Shown here piece after piece: positions 18,618 through 26,716 of a stretch of 64,000 nucleotides of DNA (positions within the stretch are counted from its first letter, which is position 1; every line of letters starts with the position of its first letter). Origin of the DNA: Pelagisphaera sp964404745 (GTDB lineage: Bacteria > Verrucomicrobiota > Verrucomicrobiia > Opitutales > Opitutaceae); contig CAYOLG010000021.1 in NCBI GenBank assembly GCA_964404745.1, positions 20,491-84,490 on the forward strand, written 5' to 3'. The notes beneath the pieces were generated by a model, which worked only from the letters and a program-made list of their open reading frames with translations, had not been told where the DNA came from and did no database searches. A program made the translations under genes and the position numbers.

Positions 18618-18680
18618 GTAGCACAGGCATCCTGCCTGTGAGCAGCGTCAGATTTAACAGGCAGGATGCCCTGTGCTACT
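18618..18680. repeat. GTAG-CTAC palindromic repeat, best-preserved copy (4)
   Basis: Left half GTAGCACAGGCATCCTGCCT and right half AGGCAGGATGCCCTGTGCTAC are almost perfect reverse complements, each with an internal AGGC/GCCT hairpin. Sits in the convergent gap between the beta-helix gene and the GHL15-like gene. Confidence 0.85.
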
Positions 18681-18778
18681 CTACTAAAAAACATCCTCAA
18701 GAGGCTCTTTTTCGCGGTTTAGCCATTTACTCATTCTTTTTTTGGCGCATGATATATGAAACCGTTCTCTACCGACAA

Positions 18779-18877
18779 ATTCTACTGCCCAATTTCGCGG
18801 AGAATCTGAAAAAGCTTTCGTCTGATCCTCGATTCGTCGGAATTCGCATCAGAGAAAAGCCTAGAGGCCCCGGATAA
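18779..18877 (+). pseudogene. Possible fragment of an amidohydrolase gene
   Basis: About 32 codons ending in a stop read 'LPNFAENLKKLSSDPRFVG' followed by IRIREKPRGPG. This resembles the short conserved stretch of amidohydrolase-2/fuconolactonase-like proteins around 'L..L..DPRFVGIR'. No start, metal ligands or remainder of the gene are visible on either side, so if the match is real this is a small relic. Otherwise the 18401-18999 gap holds only the two repeats listed. The call rests on one motif. Confidence 0.25.
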
Positions 18878-18999
18878 TTCAATGAAGCGGTTGTTCCGCT
18901 TACCATGCCGAAGCAGCTCCGTCATCGCTTCCCTACACCGTACGCGTATTTCGATCCATTCGGTAACCGTAATGTCGAATTCCCTTCAACCATTGGCTT

Positions 19000-20136
19000 C
19001 TATCTCCAATCGATTCGCGCCGTCTTATTCTCAATATCGACCCAGACATCCGCGTGCTCGAACGAGCGTTCGTACACCCAATCGCTTTTAACCGCTTGCG
19101 CTTTTGGAGGCCCGAGCGGCTTATCGAACTCGTCATACCAACCCAAAGAACCGCCATCCTCCCGATAGCCCCATCCGTAGCAGAAATAGCTGTGCTCCTG
19201 AGCCGCTATTAAAAAACACGCTAGCGGAAAGGTAATCTCTTCTTGAGCTCGCGCCAAAAGCGTTTCGTAGGGAACATCGCGAATCTCTCGTTGAGTAAAG
19301 TTAAAGCCTGGCCAGCCCTTCATAACGACGATCTTACCTCGCTTCCCAGACTCGATCATCGCCGCGATATCTCTCGAAATGCTCTCTTTCGACTCACTAC
19401 GAAAATGAGCGAAATGCTCAATCGTCGCGCCGTCGGCGTAATTCAGATACGGCATCCCGAAATTCAGTGTATCCGTATTTCGGATTCCGTTGTAGAGAAT
19501 AATTCCAGCAACTCCGATCTTCTCGCGCGTTTTATTCAGGGTTGTCAGGAGTCCGGCTTGAATCGCCTCGTATTTTTCTTTTCCCCACAGCTTGATATTC
19601 GCTTGGGCAGCGATCTGCGGAAACGCGTCGGCGAAGACGCCATCGCATGAGCCGTCCACTACTGCCTTTCGCACTTCTTCCGACCACCATTCTTGAACCT
19701 CCGGATTCGAGAGGTCATACCGGCGTATTTGCTCCCACTTTTTGTCCAGCTCGCCATCCAGTTTTCTTAACCACCACTCCGGATGGTTTTCATACACCGT
19801 ATGAGCGTCAAACATCGAGTAGTCCAGAAACGTGTTCCAATAATACAATACTTTCGCCTTGGGATTCACCTGTTTTATCCGGACCGCATCGGCATTGATT
19901 CCCTTCTCGGTTGATCCATGAATCTCAACTCCATGTCTTTTCTCGAGAGAAATGAAACGGGAGCGCGAAGCGACGAACGCGATTTCCTCATCCGTCAGCC
20001 CTCGGTTAGATCCAAAGTGGATATACACCGGAACCGTATCCCACGAGTGCTCTGGCCAATTTGGATTGCCATAGATGTCTGCGGAAAACGTGCCTGTTAG
20101 GGCAAACAATATAATCAAGTCCTGCACGCGCATCAT
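19000..20136 (-). CDS. Putative exported glycoside hydrolase (GHL15-like)
   Basis: 378 residues with a signal peptide (about 1-19). The body matches the putative glycosyl-hydrolase family GHL15 and related TIM-barrel proteins: 'VLYYWNTFLDYSMFD', 'WEQIRRYDLSNPEVQEWW' and 'DGVFADAFPQI', the last carrying an acidic residue at a strand end as in clan-type glycosidases. 'DGATIEHFAHF' provides another candidate acid. Activity is not established for this group. The ATG at 20136 overlaps the stop of the preceding small gene by 4 bp (ATGA), so the two are translationally coupled. Last gene of the co-directional block from 29965 to 19000. Confidence 0.72.
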   Translation of the reverse strand: MMRVQDLIILFALTGTFSADIYGNPNWPEHSWDTVPVYIHFGSNRGLTDEEIAFVASRSRFISLEKRHGVEIHGSTEKGINADAVRIKQVNPKAKVLYYWNTFLDYSMFDAHTVYENHPEWWLRKLDGELDKKWEQIRRYDLSNPEVQEWWSEEVRKAVVDGSCDGVFADAFPQIAAQANIKLWGKEKYEAIQAGLLTTLNKTREKIGVAGIILYNGIRNTDTLNFGMPYLNYADGATIEHFAHFRSESKESISRDIAAMIESGKRGKIVVMKGWPGFNFTQREIRDVPYETLLARAQEEITFPLACFLIAAQEHSYFCYGWGYREDGGSLGWYDEFDKPLGPPKAQAVKSDWVYERSFEHADVWVDIENKTARIDWR

Positions 20137-20432
20137 TTGTTTGGCTCCAAAAGCAAAAATTTCGAACTTGCCATCAATCCGTACAATTCGATCGCATCGC
20201 AGTAGACCGCGACCGCGTCTTCCGGGATCGCCGCGGATAGCGTTCCGCCATCAAAATCCGCTGGTAGTTCGCGCCATTTACGGTCAGGCCTTAGCCCCGA
20301 GTCCACCATATGGTAAAAGCTCGTCTTTTCCATTTCGGCAAACGCCTTGACCCTAACGGCCGCCCGCCCAGCAGCCGCGTTCGCGCAGACAACGCAAATG
20401 GCTAAAAGCGATAAGAAAGATTTTGGAAGCAT
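20133..20432 (-). CDS. Small secreted protein related to a hydrolase C-terminal domain
   Basis: 99 residues from the ATG at 20432: a clean signal peptide (LPKSFLSLLAICVVCANA) and then a ~75-residue domain. That domain aligns with the C-terminal ~60 residues of the alpha/beta hydrolase at 37235-38431: both have an 'LSA-x(1)-[IL]P[ED]DAVA' motif followed by 'GLM[AV]SS[KE]' near the end. In the hydrolase this is a small beta-sandwich tail following the catalytic domain. Here it stands alone behind a signal, so the gene may be an in-frame deletion product or a free binding domain. A TTG start at 20477 is also open but less likely. Confidence 0.6.
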   Translation of the reverse strand: MLPKSFLSLLAICVVCANAAAGRAAVRVKAFAEMEKTSFYHMVDSGLRPDRKWRELPADFDGGTLSAAIPEDAVAVYCDAIELYGLMASSKFLLLEPNK

Positions 20433-20528
20433 CGATCTGAATCTGGAAATAATAATACTAATTAACAGAGGCAACAAAACTCGACTCTACCAGTCGGAGC
20501 GCCAGCTCTACAAATGATTTTGTATCTG

Positions 20529-21476
20529 CTAGCCTTTCAAACTGATCTGTTTCCGATCACCGTGCTGCTCGTGTTTGCGGTTGATGCAACGCAACTCCAG
20601 TTCAGCGGAAGTTTTAGTTAGCTTCATATCGACCCAGCCATGGGCGTGGCCTTTTCCAAAATAGTAGCTGACCGCCGATTGGTTGATGAGATGGAGATGG
20701 TCCAGTCGATCATATTGCCACTCATGCGTGTGGCCATAGACATAGGCTCTGGCATGCTTTCGTTGGGCAAGTAGTTCCAGTAGGGACGAGCCATCACGCA
20801 TGCCCTCGATAGGACGTAAGCCGCGATTTGGATACGGGTTGAAATGACCAAAGACGATGGCTGGCTTGTCCGTCCGCTCGTCGAGTTGTTTGGCGAGCCA
20901 GTTCAACTGTTCGTCTCCCAGGAATCCTTTTCTTCCTGAATCCAACAATACGAGGTTCGCGCGTGTCAGTTCAATCACGCCTGCCTGAATGCCCATTCGC
21001 TCTTTCTTCAGGAACGGGAGCAATTTCCACAGGTTCTCCCGGTTGTCGTGATTGCCGATCGTCACATGAACGGTGATGCCCGCAGCGCGAATCGGCTCCA
21101 CAAGCCTGAGAAACTGTTTGTACTCGTCTTCAGTACCACGGCTGAGGGCGCAGTCGCCGTTGACGATCAAGTGAGCCGGGAGAGGATCGAGCGCAATTAC
21201 TTCCTTGGCCGCCTGAGCAAGACAATCCGCCATGTTCACCCACTCATGCTCGGACTCCTTGACGGGCGAACCGGGCCACTTCGTCCCCGGGTAGACTTGG
21301 TCTGGATCGGCGCTGATGTGCGTATCCGCAAGCAACGCAACTCGGTTTTGGTCCAACCCAGCGCCTTCACTGTTCGCGGCGTTCAACGCCCGAAACGGCA
21401 CAATAGCAGTGCCGCCAAGTGCGAGCGAGCCCTTGATAAATTCACGACGAGTGATCGGTGGTAAAGTGATTGGCAC
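20529..21476 (-). CDS. Calcineurin-like metallophosphoesterase with Tat signal
   Basis: 315 residues starting with GTG at 21476. The leader TRREFIKGSLALGGTAIVPF is a twin-arginine signal. The dimetal phosphoesterase motifs are all present in order: ADTH (D-x-H), NGDC, GNHDN, FGHF and GHTHEW. This is the architecture of class III cyclic-nucleotide phosphodiesterase-like and related phosphoesterases; the substrate cannot be read from sequence. Export through Tat suggests metal loading in the cytosol and action outside. Part of the block with two EEP-fold phosphodiesterases and a sulfatase, so a phosphodiester-containing polymer or lipid is a plausible target. Confidence 0.85.
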   Translation of the reverse strand: MPITLPPITRREFIKGSLALGGTAIVPFRALNAANSEGAGLDQNRVALLADTHISADPDQVYPGTKWPGSPVKESEHEWVNMADCLAQAAKEVIALDPLPAHLIVNGDCALSRGTEDEYKQFLRLVEPIRAAGITVHVTIGNHDNRENLWKLLPFLKKERMGIQAGVIELTRANLVLLDSGRKGFLGDEQLNWLAKQLDERTDKPAIVFGHFNPYPNRGLRPIEGMRDGSSLLELLAQRKHARAYVYGHTHEWQYDRLDHLHLINQSAVSYYFGKGHAHGWVDMKLTKTSAELELRCINRKHEQHGDRKQISLKG

Positions 21477-21579
21477 GTTAAAGTCTAGAACCTATCCCAA
21501 AGCCTATCTTGGAGCCGCTGAGAGCAACTTTGTTGCGATTTTCCGCATTTTTGCGCAGCATATTGTTGGCAGTGTTCAT

Positions 21580-22404
21580 TCAATTAGAATCCTTCACTTT
21601 CTCGAGATTTCGAGGGAACACTATCTGTGCCCAGATGGGTTTGTGGTCAGATAAAGGCTTTTCCAGTTCGATTATTCCTCCGTCGGTAACCTTGGCTCCA
21701 GCCGAGTTGTTGTATAAGATGTGATCGATAACTCCAAGATTCTTTTTGGGGTCTTGGGCGTTATAGGTAAACTCTCTCGACACATCAATATCCGTATCAT
21801 CCCACGTCGGTCTGAATCCTGCCCCCTCGACAGTATTCATGGCGGCGTCGCCAATGTTGTTGTTGAAATCCCCAACGACGATAACCCTCTCAGTTGGCTC
21901 CTTTGGTAGAACCTTGGTCGCAAGGCTATAGGCATGGCCATCATTTGCGCCCGACTTACAGATATGTAGCGAGTAAAGCGCGAATGAAAGGCCATCTATA
22001 TAGGTCACAGCTCTGACAACCGACGCGGGATGCCAGCAGCGTCGACGTGGAACCTCCAGTTCATGCTCTGTTGTACCCTCGAGTGGCGTCCGACTGAGTA
22101 TCGATTTGTATTTGTCCTTGTGATTTGCCGATGAAATCTTGCCGACATAGCTGTGTTCCATTCCCAGCACCGCGCCCACGCGAGCCGTCCAGTCGCCATC
22201 AGGGACTTCATTGAACCCAATCATATCCAGATTGTATGGCTTGAACATCTCACCAACCTGTTCGGGGGTCGCGCTTCTGCTGAACTCAACATTATAGGAA
22301 GCGACGCGGACGGTAGTGGCCTTGTCAGGTACCGGATCGGCAAAACAGGCCACTGCTCCGCACACAGTCAATGCAACAACGGATGAGTGATATAGGATGT
22401 TCAC
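21580..22404 (-). CDS. Exported endonuclease/exonuclease/phosphatase-fold hydrolase (1)
   Basis: 274 residues with GTG start and a signal ending VACFA (about 22). EEP-fold motifs: 'ASYNVEF' (Asn), GFNEVPDGD (metal-binding Glu), YSLHICKS, VVGDFNNN (Asp and Asn), DHILYNN and the C-terminal SDHKPIWAQI (catalytic His). The fold covers nucleases, sphingomyelinases and inositol-phosphate phosphatases. As an exported protein beside sulfatase and phosphoesterase genes it is more likely a scavenging phosphodiesterase than a DNA repair enzyme. A paralogue with the same fold is at 24082-25071, separated by the sulfatase gene. Confidence 0.85.
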   Translation of the reverse strand: MNILYHSSVVALTVCGAVACFADPVPDKATTVRVASYNVEFSRSATPEQVGEMFKPYNLDMIGFNEVPDGDWTARVGAVLGMEHSYVGKISSANHKDKYKSILSRTPLEGTTEHELEVPRRRCWHPASVVRAVTYIDGLSFALYSLHICKSGANDGHAYSLATKVLPKEPTERVIVVGDFNNNIGDAAMNTVEGAGFRPTWDDTDIDVSREFTYNAQDPKKNLGVIDHILYNNSAGAKVTDGGIIELEKPLSDHKPIWAQIVFPRNLEKVKDSN

Positions 22405-22481
22405 TTGATCTCTTCTGATATTCTATTTGGCTAACGGTGCAGATCAGCATTTGGGGCGTTAGCGACAAGATGCTATTCGGT

Positions 22482-24008
22482 CTACTTAGCGCTCAATTTC
22501 ATGTCCCATGGATTAGAAGCTCTTGGCTCATATAGGCGGTGGGCATCCTTGTCGGGAAGCGAGTCGACGACAGCCTGAAACTTCTGCAAGGCCTCTTTAT
22601 CCGCAGCGATGCCGCTATCAAGCAGGTTTGTTTTCTCCCATGGATCCTTCTCGAGATCATGCAGACGAACGACCTTCTTTTCTCTCGAGACCCAGACCTT
22701 GTACCGCTTGTCGCGTAGGACTCGCTTCTCGAAATCCGTCTCGCCCCTCACTCCGTTCTCGGTCAGACGAGCAGTTCCGTACCCAAGGGACATGATCCAC
22801 TTCCGCCCGGCGTCCTTCTCTTTTCCCAAAATCAAAGGGGCGATCGAAGTCCCGTCGATGATGAGATCCTCAGGAATGTCACCGCCTCCGAGTTCTACGA
22901 AGGTGGGCAACAGGTCTGAAAAATCTGTGAGGGCATCGGTTTCGACGCCTTTCGGGACAAGCCCCGGACAGCTTACGATAAAGGGCGAACAAACGTCCAG
23001 TTCCTCCGCTGTTCCCTTAGCGCCCTTCACCCGGAGTCCGTTCAACGTGCCCGTGACACCAGGGACCGTGCCGTTGTCCGTTGTGAAGATCACAATGGTG
23101 CGCTCGCGTATCCCCAGTTCGTCAAGCGTGCCGACAAGCCGGCCAACCAGTTTGTCGATGTAGCGCACCATGGCTTTGTGCTTGTCGAAGCGGCTCTTGG
23201 CGTAGGGCTCATCAGGGGTGGGAACCTGTGGAGGATGGGCGAGAGCCATCGGGTAATAGAGGCACATGGGTTCCTCTTTGTGCTCGCGCATAAAGTTGAT
23301 CAGATGGTCGGTATAAATATCGGGGCCAAACTGACCGGCATAGCTCCGGCTCCCATCCGTAGGCGTGTTGATGTAAGCGTCCTGATAGCGTTCACCGCTC
23401 GGCGGGTTACCGGTCTCATAGCCTGCCCACATGGCCCAGTCGTCGAACCCATGCTTCTTCATGACCTGCGGTTCGATGCGAAAGTCATTAATCTGCCACT
23501 TGCCTGCCGCGCATGTGGCGTAGCCAAGCTCTTTCAACAGGCGAGCGAAAGTGGTGTTCTCCTTCTTCTTCCAGTCAAAGTAGGCCACTCCCCAACGCGG
23601 TACGTCCCAGTGACTGGTCCAGCCGTTGCGCCAAGGATATTTGCCGGTCAGGACGGTCGCGCGCGAAGGGGTGCATGACGGCATCGAGTAAGCGTTATGA
23701 AACTTCATTCCCCCGTCGGCGAGGGCATCGATGTTCGGGGTCGTGATATCCTCTGCGCCATAGCAGCTGATCCAATCCTTGCCCAGGTCATCCACCATGA
23801 TGAACAGGATATTTGGTTGGGTCATGTCACCTTTGGCTCGGTACGACAGGTGGCTTCGCCCTTCGGTTGATTGTCGCTCCGCTCGAAACACCACAGATGG
23901 TTTGGCGCGGGGTTTCTCAACAGACGTTAGCGGGACGGCGAGGCTAGCCCAAACACTGGCTGACAAAACCGCCAGGCGGACTCTATGCAAAAATCTGTCG
24001 TGCATCAT
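22482..24008 (-). CDS. Sulfatase (S1 family), exported
   Basis: 508 residues. The N-terminal 30 residues form a signal, then a ~30-residue linker precedes the catalytic start TQPNILFIMVDDLGKDW, with metal-binding Asp73-Asp74. SMPSCTPSRATVLTG holds the C-x-P-S-R formylglycine site, Cys112; 'AAGKWQIND' and 'FTTDNGTVPG' are further active-site segments. Residues near the end ('HDLEKDPWEKTNLL') are typical of S1 sulfatases of the GlcNAc-6-sulfatase/arylsulfatase type. Located between two EEP-fold phosphodiesterase genes in one co-directional block, which suggests a substrate carrying both sulfate and phosphate esters (inference). Confidence 0.92.
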   Translation of the reverse strand: MMHDRFLHRVRLAVLSASVWASLAVPLTSVEKPRAKPSVVFRAERQSTEGRSHLSYRAKGDMTQPNILFIMVDDLGKDWISCYGAEDITTPNIDALADGGMKFHNAYSMPSCTPSRATVLTGKYPWRNGWTSHWDVPRWGVAYFDWKKKENTTFARLLKELGYATCAAGKWQINDFRIEPQVMKKHGFDDWAMWAGYETGNPPSGERYQDAYINTPTDGSRSYAGQFGPDIYTDHLINFMREHKEEPMCLYYPMALAHPPQVPTPDEPYAKSRFDKHKAMVRYIDKLVGRLVGTLDELGIRERTIVIFTTDNGTVPGVTGTLNGLRVKGAKGTAEELDVCSPFIVSCPGLVPKGVETDALTDFSDLLPTFVELGGGDIPEDLIIDGTSIAPLILGKEKDAGRKWIMSLGYGTARLTENGVRGETDFEKRVLRDKRYKVWVSREKKVVRLHDLEKDPWEKTNLLDSGIAADKEALQKFQAVVDSLPDKDAHRLYEPRASNPWDMKLSAK

Positions 24009-24081
24009 ATAGTATTCTTTTTTCTGATACCGTTCTCTGCGGATTAGGCACCGCTATTTGCCGTCGCCTGCATTCGATTAG

Positions 24082-25071
24082 TTAGGGCGTCCCTGATTTT
24101 TGTTGATTGGGCAGTGTGAACGTCGAAACCACCGCGCGGTGATCAGATGGATAAGGAGAAACTACAATGTCTGCATTCTCTTCGTTTTCCCCGACGATCT
24201 TTACGTCGGTTAACTCTATGTCCTTGCCCCTGAAATATACAAAATCGATGCGATCATGGTGGGTCTTGGGATCATCTACCTTCATGGCGGGCGTCCAAGT
24301 GTAGCCCGGTTTTTCCATCTCGTCGGGATAGATCGCCCGCCAGGCATCGACAAAGCCTGCTTCGGTCATCTCCTGGGAAGCCGGGAATGCCACTTTGAGA
24401 GGATGGCGACCGGACTGGGCCGCTTTTTCGGTCCAGTCAAGGTGTGATGGTTCGTTGAAATCGCCTACCACAAAAACAGGAGCCTCTTTGTCGGGGAGGG
24501 AATGTATCTGCGCTAGAAGGCTTGAGATTTCTCCACCGCGGGCCTCCCTTGCCGCGACAATCGCCTCGGCTTCGGTTTTGATGAAGGGAGTATCCCAGTG
24601 CGGGGGCCATGTTGGACGGATGCTCAAAAGCTGGTACGGCTGATAGGGGTTGGATGGTAGGTGCAGGTTGAATACGTAGGCTTCCTGGCCCGAAGTCAGC
24701 TTGATTTTGATACCACCATCGCGACGATCGACAATCTCAAACCGCGTTAGGATGCAGCTCCATTTGCCGAAGGCCAACGATCGTTGTTCCTCGTAGTAAT
24801 TCCAACCCAGCAACTGGGCCAACTTCTCCGCATTAACACCGCTAGGAGAACGCGTTTCCTGAATACCAACGACATCCGCCTTTGCCTCCTGAATCACCTT
24901 GACCGTTTTGGACAAGGGTTGCCCGCGCATCGTACCGCCACGAAATATATTGTAAGACATGACTGTCAGGCTGGACTCTGCGGATTCTTCTGCGTGGGCG
25001 AGGTCTGCACAGAAGGAATCGATAGCCATGAATATCGCGATGGCACAAACTGCGTGAATGGTCTTCTTCAT
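24082..25071 (-). CDS. Exported endonuclease/exonuclease/phosphatase-fold hydrolase (2)
   Basis: 329 residues with a signal (cleavage near SFCADLAHA). EEP motifs: 'MSYNIFRGG', GIQETRSP (Glu), 'VFNLHLPSNPYQPY', VVGDFNEPSH (Asp and Asn), RIDFVYFRG and SDHRAVVSTF (catalytic His). Same fold as 21580-22404 but only modestly similar, so they probably have different specificities. Substrate unknown; exported nuclease, sphingomyelinase-like and glycerophosphodiesterase-like activities all use this fold. Position between the BASS transporter gene and the sulfatase gene on the same strand. Confidence 0.85.
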   Translation of the reverse strand: MKKTIHAVCAIAIFMAIDSFCADLAHAEESAESSLTVMSYNIFRGGTMRGQPLSKTVKVIQEAKADVVGIQETRSPSGVNAEKLAQLLGWNYYEEQRSLAFGKWSCILTRFEIVDRRDGGIKIKLTSGQEAYVFNLHLPSNPYQPYQLLSIRPTWPPHWDTPFIKTEAEAIVAAREARGGEISSLLAQIHSLPDKEAPVFVVGDFNEPSHLDWTEKAAQSGRHPLKVAFPASQEMTEAGFVDAWRAIYPDEMEKPGYTWTPAMKVDDPKTHHDRIDFVYFRGKDIELTDVKIVGENEENADIVVSPYPSDHRAVVSTFTLPNQQKSGTP

Positions 25072-25131
25072 AACGTCTCCATGCTAAAGGTTGCGTTCAC
25101 GCGCGGCTTCAGGTCGTCGCAGTGCACCGCC

Positions 25132-26370
25132 TTATAAGCCGCCCGCCCCCGATTCGTCCTCGGTCGATCGTCCTTTCCAATAGGATGCAAGCGTGGATCC
25201 AGTGATATTCATCCAGGTACCGAAGATAACCGGTCCCAATGCCGCGCTTGTGCTTTTCAATACATTGATAGCCAAGGCAGTACCCATGCCGCCGTTCTGC
25301 ATGCCTACCTCGAATGCCACCGTACGGCAATCGGCCTCCGACAAGAGCGAAGCCCGAGCTCCCCAATAGCCCAGCAGGTAGCCGATCAGATTGTGAATGA
25401 GAGCGGCTCCAAACAGAGCAACGCCAACACTGATGATTTCCGCCCTAGAAGCGGCCGCAATAATAGCGATAATATAGCAGATGCCACCCATGGATACTAG
25501 CGGCAGCCCCTTATCCAACCACTCCTGACGGAGCGCTGACATAAGGGTAAAAGCGCCGCACATGCCGTAGAATTGTGTTTGAGCAGCGGGGATCGACTGA
25601 GCCAGAATCAAGCAAGCCACAGCCAGCGCCAATGCCGCTGGCCTCCAGACTTTTCCCTTAAGATTTGAATTGAGGAGATGGTGCGTTACCAATCCCGCGG
25701 TTATGGGCAGGATGATCAGATTCACGATAGAAAGCATCATGCTCCACACATTGATTTCAATCAGCCGTCCTGCTAGAAGCTTCATGGCAAAAGGCGTGGC
25801 AAATGGCGATACGATGGTCGAGCAAGCGGTCATGGTGACCGAAAGGGCTACGTTGCCTCTCGAAAGGTAAACCATAACGTTAGACGCGACTCCACCCGAA
25901 CAGGCTCCTATCAAGATAATCCCCGCCGCGACCTCAGGATCGAACTGGAACAAGGTGGCGATGACCCATCCTGAGACAGGCATGATTGTGAACTGCAACA
26001 ACATCCCTAGGCCAACCGCCTTAGGCATCTTCAAGGCCCGGGAAAAATCGCCCAGACTTAAGGTGGCGCCCATCCCGAACATGATGATTTGAATGAGCGG
26101 CACGATGAGCGAGCGTTGGTCGAAACCGCCCACTTCCAGAAAAATCCTGGGAAAAACCAGTGCTGCAAAGAAAAAGGCGAAGACCCAGCAAGTGAACGTG
26201 AAAGTCTTTAGCGTGGCATGCGTCTGGAAATAGAATCCCAGCATGGCAAAGGCGAGAACGGCCATCATTCCCATGACCGGATAGTTGCCGATGAAGGCGA
26301 ATGTCAAAGCCACCACGAATGACAAGGCGCTAAAGTATAGCAAGGGGCGGGCGAGCGATTTACCAATCAT
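25132..26370 (-). CDS. Bile acid:sodium symporter (BASS) family transporter
   Basis: Integral inner-membrane protein of about 412 residues from the ATG at 26370 (an in-frame TTG at 26415 would add 15 residues). About nine to ten hydrophobic spans are visible. BASS family marks include 'MFGMGATLSLGDFSRAL', 'GIILIGACSGGVASNVMVYL' and 'AFEVGMQNGGMGTALAI', the last two corresponding to the sodium-site crossing helices. Members move organic anions with sodium: bile acids, pyruvate, pantothenate, taurine-like compounds. Genes of this family recur beside sulfatases in Verrucomicrobiota and Planctomycetota. Here it follows the TonB receptor and precedes the phosphodiesterase/sulfatase cluster, suggesting uptake of an anionic breakdown product. 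Confidence 0.88.
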   Translation of the reverse strand: MIGKSLARPLLYFSALSFVVALTFAFIGNYPVMGMMAVLAFAMLGFYFQTHATLKTFTFTCWVFAFFFAALVFPRIFLEVGGFDQRSLIVPLIQIIMFGMGATLSLGDFSRALKMPKAVGLGMLLQFTIMPVSGWVIATLFQFDPEVAAGIILIGACSGGVASNVMVYLSRGNVALSVTMTACSTIVSPFATPFAMKLLAGRLIEINVWSMMLSIVNLIILPITAGLVTHHLLNSNLKGKVWRPAALALAVACLILAQSIPAAQTQFYGMCGAFTLMSALRQEWLDKGLPLVSMGGICYIIAIIAAASRAEIISVGVALFGAALIHNLIGYLLGYWGARASLLSEADCRTVAFEVGMQNGGMGTALAINVLKSTSAALGPVIFGTWMNITGSTLASYWKGRSTEDESGAGGL

Positions 26371-26646
26371 AACGGAGAGGATGCGAAAACGCCGTTGTTC
26401 AATTGGTTCGCCCAAAGGGTATTCAAAACTTTTGGACTGTTCTCAATTGCCGATACGGCGGCTTCATTTCCGTCTAACCTTAGGGACTAGACCATGTGGT
26501 TCAATAGAAATCCAAATAGCTATCCGCCAAGATTCCCTAGTTTCTATAGCCCCGTAGAAAGTGCGCAATAAGTAAACGGGTCCGCTTCTGGACATCACAG
26601 TGTCCTGAAGCGCCAACGCCGTACTACAAACTGGATTCATCCAGCA

Positions 26647-26700
26647 TAAAAACCCGAGGCGAGGGAAGGCACGCTTGAACGAACCTGATCCCTCCCTCGC
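26647..26700 (-). terminator. Candidate rho-independent terminator after the TonB receptor gene
   Basis: On the minus strand an 8-bp perfect stem GCGAGGGA/TCCCTCGC with a ~26-nt loop is followed six bases later by TTTTT. It begins 17 bp past the stop of the receptor gene. The remaining part of the 26416-26716 gap shows nothing recognisable. It would partly separate receptor expression from the downstream BASS gene. Confidence 0.5.
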
Positions 26701-26716
26701 TCCTTACCGACTACAA

